DNA from: Flavobacteriaceae bacterium | GTDB lineage: Bacteria > Bacteroidota > Bacteroidia > Flavobacteriales > Flavobacteriaceae | Length of the DNA: 64,000 bases | Assembly (NCBI GenBank): GCA_024644745.1 | Contig: JAHEHF010000001.1 | Span: forward strand, 40,164-104,163 | Reading direction: 5' to 3' | Part shown: positions 53,366 to 62,658 of the stretch, piece after piece | How positions within the stretch are numbered: the first letter of the stretch is position 1 | Layout of the letters: every line of letters begins with the position of its first letter | Made by a program: the position numbers and the translations under genes | Notes under the pieces: model-generated | Seen by the model: the letters and a program-made list of their open reading frames with translations, nothing else | Databases searched by the model: none | Told to the model about the DNA's origin: nothing

Positions 53366-54229
53366 ATGGATAAAATAATGCAAAACAGCCTTAATGAAGA
53401 AGATTTCAACCGCATCAGGTCACATGCTGATCTGTTGAATGCGCTGAATGAAAAAAAAATAGATATATCTGATGTTTTATCGGTCATTCAATATGAAAAA
53501 GAAAAAGAAAAATTGCAGGTTGAACTCGTAAAACTGCAGCAGTGGATAAAAAAAACCAATAACAGGGTTGCCATCATCTTTGAAGGAAGAGACGCAGCAG
53601 GAAAAGGTGGAAATATAAGAAGGTTCACAGAACATCTTAACCCCCGTTCCATGAGGTTGGTGGCATTGAACAAACCCACCATGGTCGAGAGAGGACAATG
53701 GTATTTCACGAGGTATATCAAGCATTTACCAAATCCGGGAGAAATTGTTTTCTTTGACAGGTCATGGTACAACAGGGCTGTGGTTGAGCCCGTGATGGGC
53801 TTTTGCACCCCGCACCAATATGACCAGTTCATGGTACAGCTTCCCGAATTTGAACATATGCTCTACGAAGATGGAGTGATCATTATAAAATTCTGGCTCT
53901 CCATCACCAAGGAAGAACAATTGAAAAGGTTTAAAGCCAGAGAAGATAACGCCTTAAAAAGATGGAAATTCAGCCCGGTAGACAGAAAAGGACAGGAATA
54001 CTGGGATGATTATACCCGTTACAAGGAACTCATGTTCAGCAAAACCCATACTTCTTTCAGTCCCTGGATCATCGTGAAAACCAATGACAAAAAAGTCGCC
54101 AGACTGGAGTGCATGCGATATGTACTTTCACAATTCGATTACGACGCCAAAGAAGATTCAAATTTTTCATTATTACCTGATCCGAATGTGATCATGCGCT
54201 ATTTCAGATTATTACATAAATATGATTAA
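53366..54229 (+). CDS. ppk2: Polyphosphate kinase 2 family protein (first copy)
   Basis: A 287-aa kinase transferring phosphate between polyphosphate and nucleotides. Walker A IIFEGRDAAGKGGNIRRF, Walker B EIVFFDRSWYNRAVVEPVMG, and lid residues near RFKAREDNALKRWKFS. It is 3 bases after the TauE/SafE gene and 6 bases before a second PPK2 gene. N-terminal 60 residues are a helical extension. Preferred nucleotide cannot be read from the sequence. Confidence 0.92.
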   Translation: MDKIMQNSLNEEDFNRIRSHADLLNALNEKKIDISDVLSVIQYEKEKEKLQVELVKLQQWIKKTNNRVAIIFEGRDAAGKGGNIRRFTEHLNPRSMRLVALNKPTMVERGQWYFTRYIKHLPNPGEIVFFDRSWYNRAVVEPVMGFCTPHQYDQFMVQLPEFEHMLYEDGVIIIKFWLSITKEEQLKRFKAREDNALKRWKFSPVDRKGQEYWDDYTRYKELMFSKTHTSFSPWIIVKTNDKKVARLECMRYVLSQFDYDAKEDSNFSLLPDPNVIMRYFRLLHKYD

Positions 54230-54235
54230 TCCATT

Positions 54236-55018
54236 ATGACAAAATTATCACAAAAAGATCTAAAGAGGCTCAATTCAAAAAACGGATTGTTATCCATTTT
54301 AAGTGAGGAAAACATCAATCTTGCGCGCACCCTCAGGTATTTGAAATACACAAAACAGCTGAAGGAGCTGCAGACCGAGTTGATTCGTCAGCAGGCCTGC
54401 ATCATAGAAAAAAATCAAGGCGTTATCGTCATTTTTGAAGGTCGTGATGCTGCTGGAAAAGGAGGTGCTATCAGAAGGATCACTGAAAGGATTAATCCGA
54501 GGCATTTTAGAATTGTGGCCTTGCCGAAACCAACAGAGGAAGAGCAATCTCAATGGTATTTTCAACGGTATATTCAACAGTTCCCAAAAGCTGGTGAGAT
54601 TGTTTTTTTTGACAGAAGCTGGTACAACAGGGCGGTTGTAGAACCTGTTAATGGATTTTGCACACAAGAGGAATACGAGCTTTTTATGCGACAGGTAAAT
54701 GACTTTGAACGGATGATTACAGAGTCCGGAATCCTTCTCGTCAAAATCTATATGTCCATCTCTAAAAAAGAGCAGGCCAAACGATTTGAAGACATCAGGA
54801 ACAATCCTTTAAAGCAATGGAAAATGAGCAAGGTTGACGAACGTGCCCAGGAACTTTGGGATTCCTACACCTCTTATAAAGACAAAATGTTTGAAAATAC
54901 TGAAAAGGGAGGGATTCCTTTTAAAGTGATCAGAGCAAACCGTAAAACTGAGGCGAGAAATGAAGCCATCCAGCATTTGCTTGAAAGTGTACCCTATGAC
55001 ATAAACCGGGAAATATAG
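54236..55018 (+). CDS. ppk2: Polyphosphate kinase 2 family protein (second copy)
   Basis: A 260-aa paralogue of the preceding gene with the same motifs: IVIFEGRDAAGKGGAIRRIT, EIVFFDRSWYNRAVVEPVNG and KRFEDIRNNPLKQWKMSKVD. The two proteins align end to end but differ in the N-terminal extension and the nucleotide-side loops, which hints at different nucleotide preference, an inference. It converges with lgt, with only 2 bases between stops. Confidence 0.92.
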   Translation: MTKLSQKDLKRLNSKNGLLSILSEENINLARTLRYLKYTKQLKELQTELIRQQACIIEKNQGVIVIFEGRDAAGKGGAIRRITERINPRHFRIVALPKPTEEEQSQWYFQRYIQQFPKAGEIVFFDRSWYNRAVVEPVNGFCTQEEYELFMRQVNDFERMITESGILLVKIYMSISKKEQAKRFEDIRNNPLKQWKMSKVDERAQELWDSYTSYKDKMFENTEKGGIPFKVIRANRKTEARNEAIQHLLESVPYDINREI

Positions 55019-55020
55019 AT

Positions 55021-55833
55021 TTATCTTTTCCCCTTTCGCAGCATAAAGTAGAACCCGACAAAAATCATTGGGATACTGAGTAACTGTCCCGTGTTAAGGT
55101 CCCAATCACCGCGCACGTCCACCTGGGCTTCCTTAAAGAATTCCACAATAAGCCTGACGGACCAGAGAAAAACCATAAACATGCCAAAAATATAACCCAG
55201 TTTTTCTTTTTTATCTGTTTTCCAATACACGTACCAAAGAACCACAAAAGTGATCAGGTAACCAAAAGCCTCATACAGCTGTGTCGGATGCCTTGGAAAA
55301 TCCTCTCCTAGTTTTTTAAAAACAAAACCGTAATCTGTATGGGTAGGCTTTCCGATGATCTCAGAGTTCATCAAATTCCCAATTCTCACAAAAATGGCAC
55401 CACTCGCCACAGGAATTACGATCCTGTCAAGGATCCAAAGCATGGGTTTTTTGATGACTTTTTTCGAATAGAAATACATCGCTATAATAATCCCTATAGC
55501 TGCTCCGTGGCTTGCAAGGCCCTGATAACCCGTAAATTTAAAAGGATTGAGTCTTATGGGAAGTAAAACCTCAAGCGGTCGTGAAAGAAGAAAATCAATA
55601 TCATAAAATAAAAAATGACCGATTCGGGCTCCCAACAGTGTAGCTATCACTGTATAAATGAAAAGAGAATCCAATTTTTCAACTGACATCCCTTCACTTT
55701 TATATATTTTTTTCATGATCTGCAACCCGAGCACAAAAGCAATTACAAACATCAAACTATAATATCTGATCGCAAAAGATCCTATTTTAAAAACCTCTAC
55801 GTTTGGGTTCCAGTCAATACTTAAAAACAACAT
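55021..55833 (-). CDS. lgt: Prolipoprotein diacylglyceryl transferase
   Basis: Inner-membrane enzyme adding diacylglycerol to the lipobox Cys of prolipoproteins. 270 aa with about seven helices, the Lgt signature region RIGNLMNSEIIGKPT (with the essential Arg), LASHGAAIGIIIAMYFY and HPTQLYEAFGY. Several probable lipoproteins in this window would be its substrates. Confidence 0.95.
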   Translation of the reverse strand: MLFLSIDWNPNVEVFKIGSFAIRYYSLMFVIAFVLGLQIMKKIYKSEGMSVEKLDSLFIYTVIATLLGARIGHFLFYDIDFLLSRPLEVLLPIRLNPFKFTGYQGLASHGAAIGIIIAMYFYSKKVIKKPMLWILDRIVIPVASGAIFVRIGNLMNSEIIGKPTHTDYGFVFKKLGEDFPRHPTQLYEAFGYLITFVVLWYVYWKTDKKEKLGYIFGMFMVFLWSVRLIVEFFKEAQVDVRGDWDLNTGQLLSIPMIFVGFYFMLRKGKR

Positions 55834-55886
55834 TGAATTCTATTTTAGCGGTAAATATAATTTAAAGTGATCAAAAGCGCGTTCCT

Positions 55887-56138
55887 TCAGCTAACTTTAT
55901 TATTTGAATTTTTATCCGGAACAGGATCGTATCCGCTCCCACCCCAGGGATGGCATTTTCCGATCCTTTTTAAAGCCAGCCAGCCCCCTCGAAAAAGTCC
56001 GTGAATCTTCAGGGCCTCAATCGCATAATGCGAGCAGGTTGGCGAATAACGGCAACTGGCGGGTGTATAGGGGGAAATAGCCACCTGGTAGAACCGGATC
56101 ATTAATACAAACGGATAGGTCAAAATCCTTTTAAGCAT
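55887..56138 (-). CDS. yidD: Membrane protein insertion efficiency factor YidD
   Basis: An 83-aa protein that aids YidC-dependent insertion. Matches the family closely: [40 protein letters not shown] and [16 protein letters not shown]. Lies between cysS and lgt on the same strand, an order often seen in Flavobacteriaceae. Confidence 0.95.
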   Translation of the reverse strand: MLKRILTYPFVLMIRFYQVAISPYTPASCRYSPTCSHYAIEALKIHGLFRGGWLALKRIGKCHPWGGSGYDPVPDKNSNNKVS

Positions 56139-56154
56139 AACTCATAAGACTTTC

Positions 56155-57615
56155 TCAATGAATCGAGTACATGGTTCCTTCTTTTCCATCCTTCAACTGA
56201 ATACCCATTGCCAGTAATTGATCTCTGATCTTGTCCGAAAGGGCCCAGTCCCTGTTTTCACGGGCCTCATTTCTCATGTCGATAAGAATGCGCACAAGGG
56301 CGTCCAGTTTTTTTGAGCCGTCATCAGATTCCTGGGTATTTTCCAATCCGAGGACATCAAAAACAAAAACGCTCAGGGTTTCGAGCAATAACTTCAAATC
56401 CTGTGCCATTAATGATTCCCTTCCCTCTTTCAGCAAATTGATCCATTTAACGGCTTCGAACAAATGAGCGATCAGCACTGGTGTGTTAAAGTCATCGCTC
56501 ATGGCTGCGTAGCATTTCTCTTTCCAGGCACTTACATCTAAAGTTGATGTTGCCTCAGCCTTTAGGCTTTCTAAAACCACAAGGGCCTCCATAAGACGGT
56601 TATGGCCCTTTTCTGATGCCATGATCGCATCGTTTGAAAAGTCAAGCACACTTCTATAATGTGCCTGCATCATAAAAAACCGCGCAACACTTGGCGCATA
56701 GCCCTTGGTGATATTGTCATTATCACCTGTAAATATCTCTTCAGGCAAAATATTATTCCCCGTTGACTTGGACATTTTTTTACCATTCATGGTCAACATG
56801 TTACCGTGCATCCAGTACCTGACGGGTGCCTGATGATTACAGGCCTGAGCTTGTGCAATTTCGCATTCATGATGCGGAAATTTCAGGTCCATTCCTCCTC
56901 CGTGAATATCAAACACTTCACCCAAGTATTTTGTGCTCATGACCGTACACTCAAGATGCCAACCGGGAAATCCGACACCCCAGGGTGAATTCCATCTTTG
57001 AATATGTTCAGGTTCAGCCTTCTTCCAAAGGGCAAAATCCTGCGGGTTCCTTTTATCAGACTGACCGTCAAGCGCCCTCGTATTTTCAATGGCATCTTCT
57101 ATATTCCTCTTGGATAAAATACCATAATGCTCCGTTTCATTGTATTTTAATACGTCAAAATACACAGAACCGTTAACTTCATAGGCCAGTCCGTTTTTCA
57201 GAATGGTCTTAATCGCTTCAATCTGCTCAATTATATGCCCTGTTGCAGTCGGTTCTATACTGGGACTGAGGAAATTAAATTTTTGAAGGATCTGATGAAA
57301 ATCGGTAGTGTATTTTTGCACGATTTCCATAGGCTCCAACTTTTCGAGTCTCGCTTTGGTGGAGATCTTATCTTCCTCTGAATCATCAGTAAGGTGGCCC
57401 GCATCAGTTATATTTCTTACATACCTTACTTTATATCCCAAGTGAAGAAAATAGCGATAGATCATGTCAAAAGACATAAAGGTCCTGACATTTCCCAAAT
57501 GCACATTGCTGTAAACTGTCGGACCGCAAACGTACATCCCGACATAACCCTCTTTGATGGGTTCAAAAATTTCTTTTTTATTAGAAAGTGAATTATAAAT
57601 TAAAAGGTCGCGCAT
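56155..57615 (-). CDS. cysS: Cysteinyl-tRNA synthetase
   Basis: A 486-aa class I synthetase charging tRNA-Cys. HIGH-type motif [17 protein letters not shown], zinc ligands in [11 protein letters not shown] and [16 protein letters not shown] motif [14 protein letters not shown]. Upstream gene of a cysS-yidD-lgt row. Complete. Confidence 0.96.
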   Translation of the reverse strand: MRDLLIYNSLSNKKEIFEPIKEGYVGMYVCGPTVYSNVHLGNVRTFMSFDMIYRYFLHLGYKVRYVRNITDAGHLTDDSEEDKISTKARLEKLEPMEIVQKYTTDFHQILQKFNFLSPSIEPTATGHIIEQIEAIKTILKNGLAYEVNGSVYFDVLKYNETEHYGILSKRNIEDAIENTRALDGQSDKRNPQDFALWKKAEPEHIQRWNSPWGVGFPGWHLECTVMSTKYLGEVFDIHGGGMDLKFPHHECEIAQAQACNHQAPVRYWMHGNMLTMNGKKMSKSTGNNILPEEIFTGDNDNITKGYAPSVARFFMMQAHYRSVLDFSNDAIMASEKGHNRLMEALVVLESLKAEATSTLDVSAWKEKCYAAMSDDFNTPVLIAHLFEAVKWINLLKEGRESLMAQDLKLLLETLSVFVFDVLGLENTQESDDGSKKLDALVRILIDMRNEARENRDWALSDKIRDQLLAMGIQLKDGKEGTMYSIH

Positions 57616-57680
57616 TATCCAATGTCTTATGATATATTATTTAATTGCCAAATATAAGAACATTTACAAGAAAGGGGATC

Positions 57681-57714
57681 AAAAAAAACACCCGAGGTCA
57701 ATACCCGGGTGTTT
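57681..57714 (-). terminator. Terminator of the sigma-factor operon
   Basis: On the minus strand AAACACCCG...CGGGTGTTT forms a 9-bp stem with an 11-base loop followed by eight U residues, 22 bases after the stop of the coiled-coil protein gene. Confidence 0.85.
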
Positions 57715-57736
57715 CCTTAGTTTTTGAAAAAATATC

Positions 57737-58648
57737 TTAATTAATGGTCGTTATCTTACAATAGTCCACGTCCATCTGCAGTCGTGCATTTTTAGGAACT
57801 TTAATTCTTATGGTTTTTTTAACTTTTACCTTTTGTCTCTTTTCCATGATCTTTTTAATCTGATACTCCCTTTCCTTTGCCCCTTTCTCGATCATTATTT
57901 TTCTTTCGGCGTTGTATTGTGCCATCTCCTCTTTAACTTTCACCTCTGCTTCTATCATTTCTTTCCTAACCTCTTTCATTGCCTTTTCGACCTCCCGCTT
58001 TGCTCTCTCTATTTCCTTTTGCATCTCCTTTTGATTCATGACCATCTCAGCTCTATTTTCTTTAAGCTCTTCTTTCAGACGCTCCAACTGTTCCTTGTTC
58101 TCTTCCTGCCATTGTTTCAAATATTCACTGCTGTTTTGAAATTCCTGAAAATCAAAGTCGATAGAATCATGATCAAAGTGAAAACTCTGAGGTATGTTTA
58201 TGTCTATATCCGGAAAATTCTCAAATTCCGGCAAAACAAAATTTACCGAGTCCATGATTTCAACGATAGTACTGCTAATTTGAGGTATATCAAGGACCAC
58301 ATTACCCAAATATTTATCACTGTGGATAAAGAAATATTCATTGCCAAAGTTACTGGATACCGACCTGATACTGATCTTTTCCGGAGTTGCCTGTGCACTG
58401 ATGTCCCAATCGTTAAAAAGTTTCTGAGCTTCTTCCTCAGGGAGTCCCTGAACAGTCATGATTCCCTGAACTTCAACTTTGTTTTTATTCCATTCTATGA
58501 TCTCAATTTCGGAATAGGAAGCTTCAATGGTAACGGCCACATCACTGTTGGCTTTATATTCCTGCAATGGTGTTTCAAATTGCTGGGCATAAAGGCTCAT
58601 AGCGAATAAGCAGGCCAACGTTCCTAATTTAAATCGTGTGTTGTTCAT
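57737..58648 (-). CDS. Secreted protein with long charged coiled coil, downstream of a sigma/anti-sigma pair
   Basis: A 303-aa protein with signal peptide (ends SLYAQQ). Residues 25-125 are beta-rich and resemble the DUF4097/adhesin-like repeats seen in Bacteroidota (VTIEASYSEIEIIEWNKNKV). Residues about 172-270 are an extreme Glu/Lys coiled coil (EQLERLKEELKENRAEMVMN; EIERAKREVEKAMKEVRKEM). The last 30 residues return to beta strands (KTIRIKVPKNARLQMDVDY). It looks as if the coiled coil interrupts one beta domain. Start overlaps the anti-sigma gene by 20 bases. Function unknown; an envelope scaffold or stress sensor partner is possible. Confidence 0.78.
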   Translation of the reverse strand: MNNTRFKLGTLACLFAMSLYAQQFETPLQEYKANSDVAVTIEASYSEIEIIEWNKNKVEVQGIMTVQGLPEEEAQKLFNDWDISAQATPEKISIRSVSSNFGNEYFFIHSDKYLGNVVLDIPQISSTIVEIMDSVNFVLPEFENFPDIDINIPQSFHFDHDSIDFDFQEFQNSSEYLKQWQEENKEQLERLKEELKENRAEMVMNQKEMQKEIERAKREVEKAMKEVRKEMIEAEVKVKEEMAQYNAERKIMIEKGAKEREYQIKKIMEKRQKVKVKKTIRIKVPKNARLQMDVDYCKITTIN

Positions 58649-59174
58649 TTTGCTGTGTTTTTAATTTTTTTAATTCATTTTTTAAATCAATCATCAATTG
58701 CAGCCTCATTTGTAAGTTATCAATCAGATTATTGATCAACTGCTCGTCAATTTTATCGATTTGAAGTTTTTCACTCTCCAACTGATATTCTTTTGTCAAA
58801 ATTTTCATTTTCTCAAAATAGCCATCAAGTATCATTTTATTCTCATCCGTAACTTTCAGGTTTGCCATTTCAAAACTGATGGCTGTCAGGTAATAATTTT
58901 CTATTTTTTTCAGTTCCGGAGAAAACTCCTCCAGGCTCACCTTGGAGACAGGAGTTTCCAACTGCTGTGCGGGAACATTTTGCTCATTTGTAAGCAGGTA
59001 ACCCAAACTGAACAACATGAGAACTGATGCTGCAATCATCAGAAATTTTATAGGATTGGTAGACTTTCTGTGTAATTCCCTTTGCAACTTTTGCTCAAAA
59101 ACAGACCGGTGGTCCTTTGATAATTCTCTCAACATCTTTTCTCTTTTTATTTTATCTCTCAATTCAACTTTCAT
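58629..59174 (-). CDS. Probable anti-sigma factor (membrane protein)
   Basis: A protein of about 181 aa with an N-terminal cytoplasmic part (MKVELRDKIKREKMLRELSK), one membrane helix (FLMIAASVLMLFSLGYLLT, near residues 46-64) and a periplasmic helical domain. No anti-sigma motif was recognised, but the topology, the overlap with the upstream ECF sigma gene (11 bases) and the single helix fit an anti-sigma factor. ATG 59174 is preferred to 59186. It is sandwiched between the sigma gene and the coiled-coil gene. Confidence 0.65.
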   Translation of the reverse strand: MKVELRDKIKREKMLRELSKDHRSVFEQKLQRELHRKSTNPIKFLMIAASVLMLFSLGYLLTNEQNVPAQQLETPVSKVSLEEFSPELKKIENYYLTAISFEMANLKVTDENKMILDGYFEKMKILTKEYQLESEKLQIDKIDEQLINNLIDNLQMRLQLMIDLKNELKKLKTQQNEQHTI

Positions 59175-59709
59175 AATTTCCCTCAATTAATAGTTCTTTC
59201 AATTTGCTTTTTCCACGTGACAATTGGGATCTGGATGCCACTTCCGAGATTTCCAGGATTTGTGAGACTTCCTGATGATCATATCCCTCCAGCAAAATCA
59301 GTTTTACCACGTTTTTACACTTCTGAGGCAGCGCTTCTATACACTTGTAAATCGCTGACATTTTGATTTCACTTTCTATTTCCCAGGGTCCGTCATCGGG
59401 AAGATATTCAACATTATCCTGCAATTCAACCGTTGTGACCTTCTGTTTCTTCAACCAGTCAAGGCTTTGATTGATGACAATTCTTTTAAGCCATGCGCCA
59501 AAGGTAGCCTCACCTGTAAAAGTTTCTATTTTCTTAAAAGCCTTAATAAAAGCCTCCTGCATGACATCCTGAGCAATTGCGTCATCTTTGACAAAATTAT
59601 ACGCCGTGTTAAACATGGCTTTGCAATACGAATCGTATAATTTCATTTGAGCCCGGCGGTCGTTATTCCTGCACTGATCAATCAAATGCGTTTCAAAATT
59701 TCTGTCCAT
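59164..59709 (-). CDS. ECF-type RNA polymerase sigma factor
   Basis: A 181-aa sigma-70 family factor. Region 2: KAMFNTAYNFVKDDAIAQDV and MQEAFIKAFKKIETFTGEATFGAWLKRIVINQSLDWLKK; region 4: LPQKCKNVVKLILLEGYDHQEVSQILEISEVASRSQLSRGKSKLKEL. First gene of a three-gene overlapping operon with the probable anti-sigma and the coiled-coil protein, so it likely drives its own operon in response to an envelope signal. Confidence 0.9.
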   Translation of the reverse strand: MDRNFETHLIDQCRNNDRRAQMKLYDSYCKAMFNTAYNFVKDDAIAQDVMQEAFIKAFKKIETFTGEATFGAWLKRIVINQSLDWLKKQKVTTVELQDNVEYLPDDGPWEIESEIKMSAIYKCIEALPQKCKNVVKLILLEGYDHQEVSQILEISEVASRSQLSRGKSKLKELLIEGNYES

Positions 59710-59830
59710 TTAGATCTAATTCTACTTTAAATACGATACAATTATTTAACTGTTGCATTTTTTTAAAACTAAATTTACGAATCTTCTTTATATATGAAAT
59801 AAAACAGTGCACTTAGAACCCTTCTGCCAT

Positions 59831-59860
59831 AAAAAAAGGGACCATCCGGTCCCTTTTTCT
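59831..59860 (-). terminator. Terminator of the nrnA-gldI-isomerase operon
   Basis: Stem AAAAAGGGACC / GGTCCCTTTTT with loop ATCC; on the minus strand it is followed by U residues 20 bases after the isomerase stop. Confidence 0.85.
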
Positions 59861-59879
59861 AATTGAATATACAATGTGA

Positions 59880-60989
59880 TCAATTCGGATCTACGATTTC
59901 CAACTGGAACAGCAGGTCGGTATTCGGAGGGATCACACCTTGTGCGCCTTGCTCTCCATATGCGAGATGGGATGGGATGATCAGCATGACCTTATCCCCA
60001 TAATTCATTTGCTGTAATCCTTCCTTAAATCCGGGGATCAGAGCCGCATCCGGACTGTAATCCATCGGAATGGCATTGTATCCGTTCATCTTTGCTCTCC
60101 TTCTGTCATATTTGCCATAGCTTTCCGCAATTTCCTGTATATTGGAATCAAACAGGTCTCCTGTAGTGAAATATCCAGCATAAAATACATCCACCTTGGA
60201 TCCGATGACAGGCTTCTCGCCATTACCTTTAGTGATGGAAATAATTTTCAGACCAGAAGGCAGTTCAATAGCATCGGCCTCATGATCCTTTACAAACTGC
60301 ATCAACTCCTCTTTCAGCTTCTCTTTGGCCTGTTGTGCGAGTTTTTGCTTCTCCTCTATACGCTCAAAATAAGTATTAAATTCAGCAGCAGCATCGAAGG
60401 CCCTGGCCTCTTTTCCTATTCTGATAATTTCAATTTTTTGTATCACATCATTCTGCTGCATGGAATCCACAACTTCCTGACCAAATACGACATGTCCGAA
60501 AACCGTGTGTCTTCCGTCCAGAAACTTGGTTTCCTTGTGTGTGATAAAGAACTGGCTTCCATTCGAATCGGGCCCCGAATTGGCCATGGACAAAATTCCC
60601 GGTCCATCGTGAGACAATTTGATGTTTCCACTTTCATCGGTCACAAATTCATCCTCAAATTTATATCCGGGATCTCCTGTACCATTCCCCCTCGGGTCTC
60701 CTCCCTGAATCATAAAATCCTCTACAATGCGATGAAACTTGAGTCCATCGTAAAAAGGCTTATCCCTGTGCGCCTCATCCACATAAGCATTTGTACCCTC
60801 TGCCAGGGAAACAAAATTCGATACGGTGATCGGTACTATTTCATACTCCAGCTTCAAAAGAATATCCCCTCTATCGGTTTGAAGATCTGCATAAATGCCA
60901 TCATCAAGATCGTTGTATTTGGCACTTTTACAAGAGATGATACTGATCAAAATAACCAGTAGAATTGATTTAATTATTTTCATTTTCAC
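59880..60989 (-). CDS. Fused cyclophilin-FKBP peptidyl-prolyl isomerase, lipoprotein
   Basis: A 369-aa protein with a lipoprotein signal (ILISIISCKS), a cyclophilin domain at about residues 30-195 (FHRIVEDFMIQGGDPRGNGT, GSQFFITHKETKFLDGRHTV) and a C-terminal FKBP domain at about residues 250-369 (VDVFYAGYFTTGDLFDSN, MNYGDKVMLIIPSHLAYGEQ, VIPPNTDLLFQLEI). Two unrelated isomerase folds are joined in one chain. It overlaps gldI by 20 bases and is the last gene of its operon. Probably assists folding or assembly of envelope proteins. Confidence 0.9.
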   Translation of the reverse strand: MKMKIIKSILLVILISIISCKSAKYNDLDDGIYADLQTDRGDILLKLEYEIVPITVSNFVSLAEGTNAYVDEAHRDKPFYDGLKFHRIVEDFMIQGGDPRGNGTGDPGYKFEDEFVTDESGNIKLSHDGPGILSMANSGPDSNGSQFFITHKETKFLDGRHTVFGHVVFGQEVVDSMQQNDVIQKIEIIRIGKEARAFDAAAEFNTYFERIEEKQKLAQQAKEKLKEELMQFVKDHEADAIELPSGLKIISITKGNGEKPVIGSKVDVFYAGYFTTGDLFDSNIQEIAESYGKYDRRRAKMNGYNAIPMDYSPDAALIPGFKEGLQQMNYGDKVMLIIPSHLAYGEQGAQGVIPPNTDLLFQLEIVDPN

Positions 60990-61521
60990 TTAATTTATTG
61001 ATTTTTAATAGTTTTACTGTATAAATTAACGGCTCATTGGGTCTTACTTTGTCATTTCCGGCATAACCATAAGCCTTGTGAGAAGGAAACAAAAAGGTAA
61101 CCGTTTCACCTTCCTTCATCAGTTTAATACCATCCTGCAGACCCGTGATCAGCTCCTCTTTATCAACAAGGTAGCTTTTTGTGCCAAGATCCTGCTCTTT
61201 GTACAGCACAGAGTCATTCAGCGCCCTGATCTCATGGGTGAAAAATACTTCATCGCCCCGCTTTGGACTGTAAGCATTCTGTTCTACCCTTTTCTTGTAA
61301 TAATACCAAAAACCATGGGATGAATTATAATAGTCATGGACGCTGTCTGTTTCCATTTTTTTCATTAAAATCTGATTCTCAAGGGTATTGAGCACTTTAT
61401 TGCGCTCTATGGATTCATTCATAAAAGAACCCGTCTTTCTTACGATGGGCTTTCTCGCTTCAGGACTCGAACAAGCAGCAAGTACGAGCATCATGAACAG
61501 CAGAGGTGTGAAGTATTTCAT
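60970..61521 (-). CDS. gldI: Gliding motility-associated peptidyl-prolyl isomerase GldI
   Basis: A 183-aa lipoprotein (LVLAACSSPEARKP) with one FKBP-type domain (GDEVFFTHEIRALNDSVLYK, LITGLQDGIKLMKEGETVTF, LFPSHKAYGYAGNDKVRPNE). Matches GldI, one of the lipoproteins required for gliding in Flavobacterium johnsoniae, so the host probably has gliding or T9SS genes elsewhere. It overlaps nrnA by 4 bases and the fused isomerase by 20. Confidence 0.9.
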   Translation of the reverse strand: MKYFTPLLFMMLVLAACSSPEARKPIVRKTGSFMNESIERNKVLNTLENQILMKKMETDSVHDYYNSSHGFWYYYKKRVEQNAYSPKRGDEVFFTHEIRALNDSVLYKEQDLGTKSYLVDKEELITGLQDGIKLMKEGETVTFLFPSHKAYGYAGNDKVRPNEPLIYTVKLLKINKLSENENN

Positions 61522-62543
61522 TCGGGCAGTATTAATTCATTTTTAAGGGTCGGAAGCAGGTCCACAAATTTCTTAACGGTGTCTTTTAAGGAAAGTTCAC
61601 TTCTTCCTCCGGCAGCATTGATATGACCTCCACCGTTAAAATAATTCCTGGCAAATTCATTCACTGAAAATTCACCTACAGACCTCAGCGACATCTTAAT
61701 TATCTTTTGTTTTTTATCTTCTATAAAGATCACAGCGAACATCACATTTTTTAAGGATAAAGCATAATTCACGAATCCTTCGGTATCCCCTCTCTGGAAA
61801 TTGCACCTGTTGAGTTCTTTCTGTGACAAAGTAATATAGGCTGTATGAAACCTTTCGAGTACCACCATATTCTCCAAGGCCTTTCCCAGTAGCTGTAATC
61901 GATCATAGGTGTTTACATCGTAAATTTTATTGTAGATCTCTGAGTTTTTCGCCCCTTTGTCAAGTAAATCTGCGATGATCCTGTGCGTGTGACTTGTCGT
62001 TGCCGGAAACCGGAAAGATCCTGTATCTGTTAGTATGCCCGCATACAAACAAGTCGCAACGTCATTGTCAATAAGATCGAGCTGTCCCATCTTTTCAATA
62101 AACTGATAAATCATTTGACTCGTGGAACTCATCGAAGGATCAACATAAGAGTAAGCTGCATAATCATCGGGTTGCTGGTGGTGGTCAATCATGATATATA
62201 AAGGCTCAATCTCTTCCATGATAGCCTCCATCGCCTCTCCCAAGCGATGAAATGCATTAAAATCAAGGGTAAAAACAAGCTCTGCCTCCTTCAAGATCCG
62301 ACTGCCCTCCTTCTTATTACTTTCAAAAATGACGATATCACTTTCACCAGGTAGCCACTTTAGAAATTCCGGGCAATCATTCGGTGAAACGACTTTGACC
62401 TGATGGTCGAGCTTACGCAAAAACAAATACAGCGCCAGACTGGCTCCATAGGCATCACCGTCGGGATTTCTATGAGTCACAATGGCTATTTTATGGGATT
62501 TGGAAAGCAGCTTTTTTACGCTTAGGAAATCTTCTGTATTCAT
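61518..62543 (-). CDS. nrnA: DHH/DHHA1 phosphoesterase, NrnA-type oligoribonuclease/pAp phosphatase
   Basis: A 341-aa enzyme degrading short RNA and/or 3'-phosphoadenosine-5'-phosphate. Motifs THRNPDGDAYGASLALYLFL, MIDHHQQPDDYA (DHH) and the C-terminal GGGHINAAGGRSEL (DHHA1). First gene of the operon with gldI and the fused isomerase, each overlapping the next. Confidence 0.93.
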   Translation of the reverse strand: MNTEDFLSVKKLLSKSHKIAIVTHRNPDGDAYGASLALYLFLRKLDHQVKVVSPNDCPEFLKWLPGESDIVIFESNKKEGSRILKEAELVFTLDFNAFHRLGEAMEAIMEEIEPLYIMIDHHQQPDDYAAYSYVDPSMSSTSQMIYQFIEKMGQLDLIDNDVATCLYAGILTDTGSFRFPATTSHTHRIIADLLDKGAKNSEIYNKIYDVNTYDRLQLLGKALENMVVLERFHTAYITLSQKELNRCNFQRGDTEGFVNYALSLKNVMFAVIFIEDKKQKIIKMSLRSVGEFSVNEFARNYFNGGGHINAAGGRSELSLKDTVKKFVDLLPTLKNELILPE

Positions 62544-62658
62544 AGGTTGCGAATATACGATAAAATTAATATTATCATTCTTATTTCACATTCTTTAAGA
62601 TAGTTTTCATTTCTTTGTTGAACCCAATTGCAGAAGGTCCAATTCATTGTCAACTTTT

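Noticed and set aside
57833-58609. 258-aa plus-strand ORF rich in Phe, Leu and His
   Set aside because: It lies opposite the Glu/Lys coiled-coil gene; the reverse complement of GAA/AAG codons gives Phe/Leu strings. No plausible start context, and the minus-strand gene is clearly coding.
60282-60962. 226-aa plus-strand ORF
   Set aside because: Antisense shadow of the cyclophilin-FKBP fusion, which has full domain motifs.
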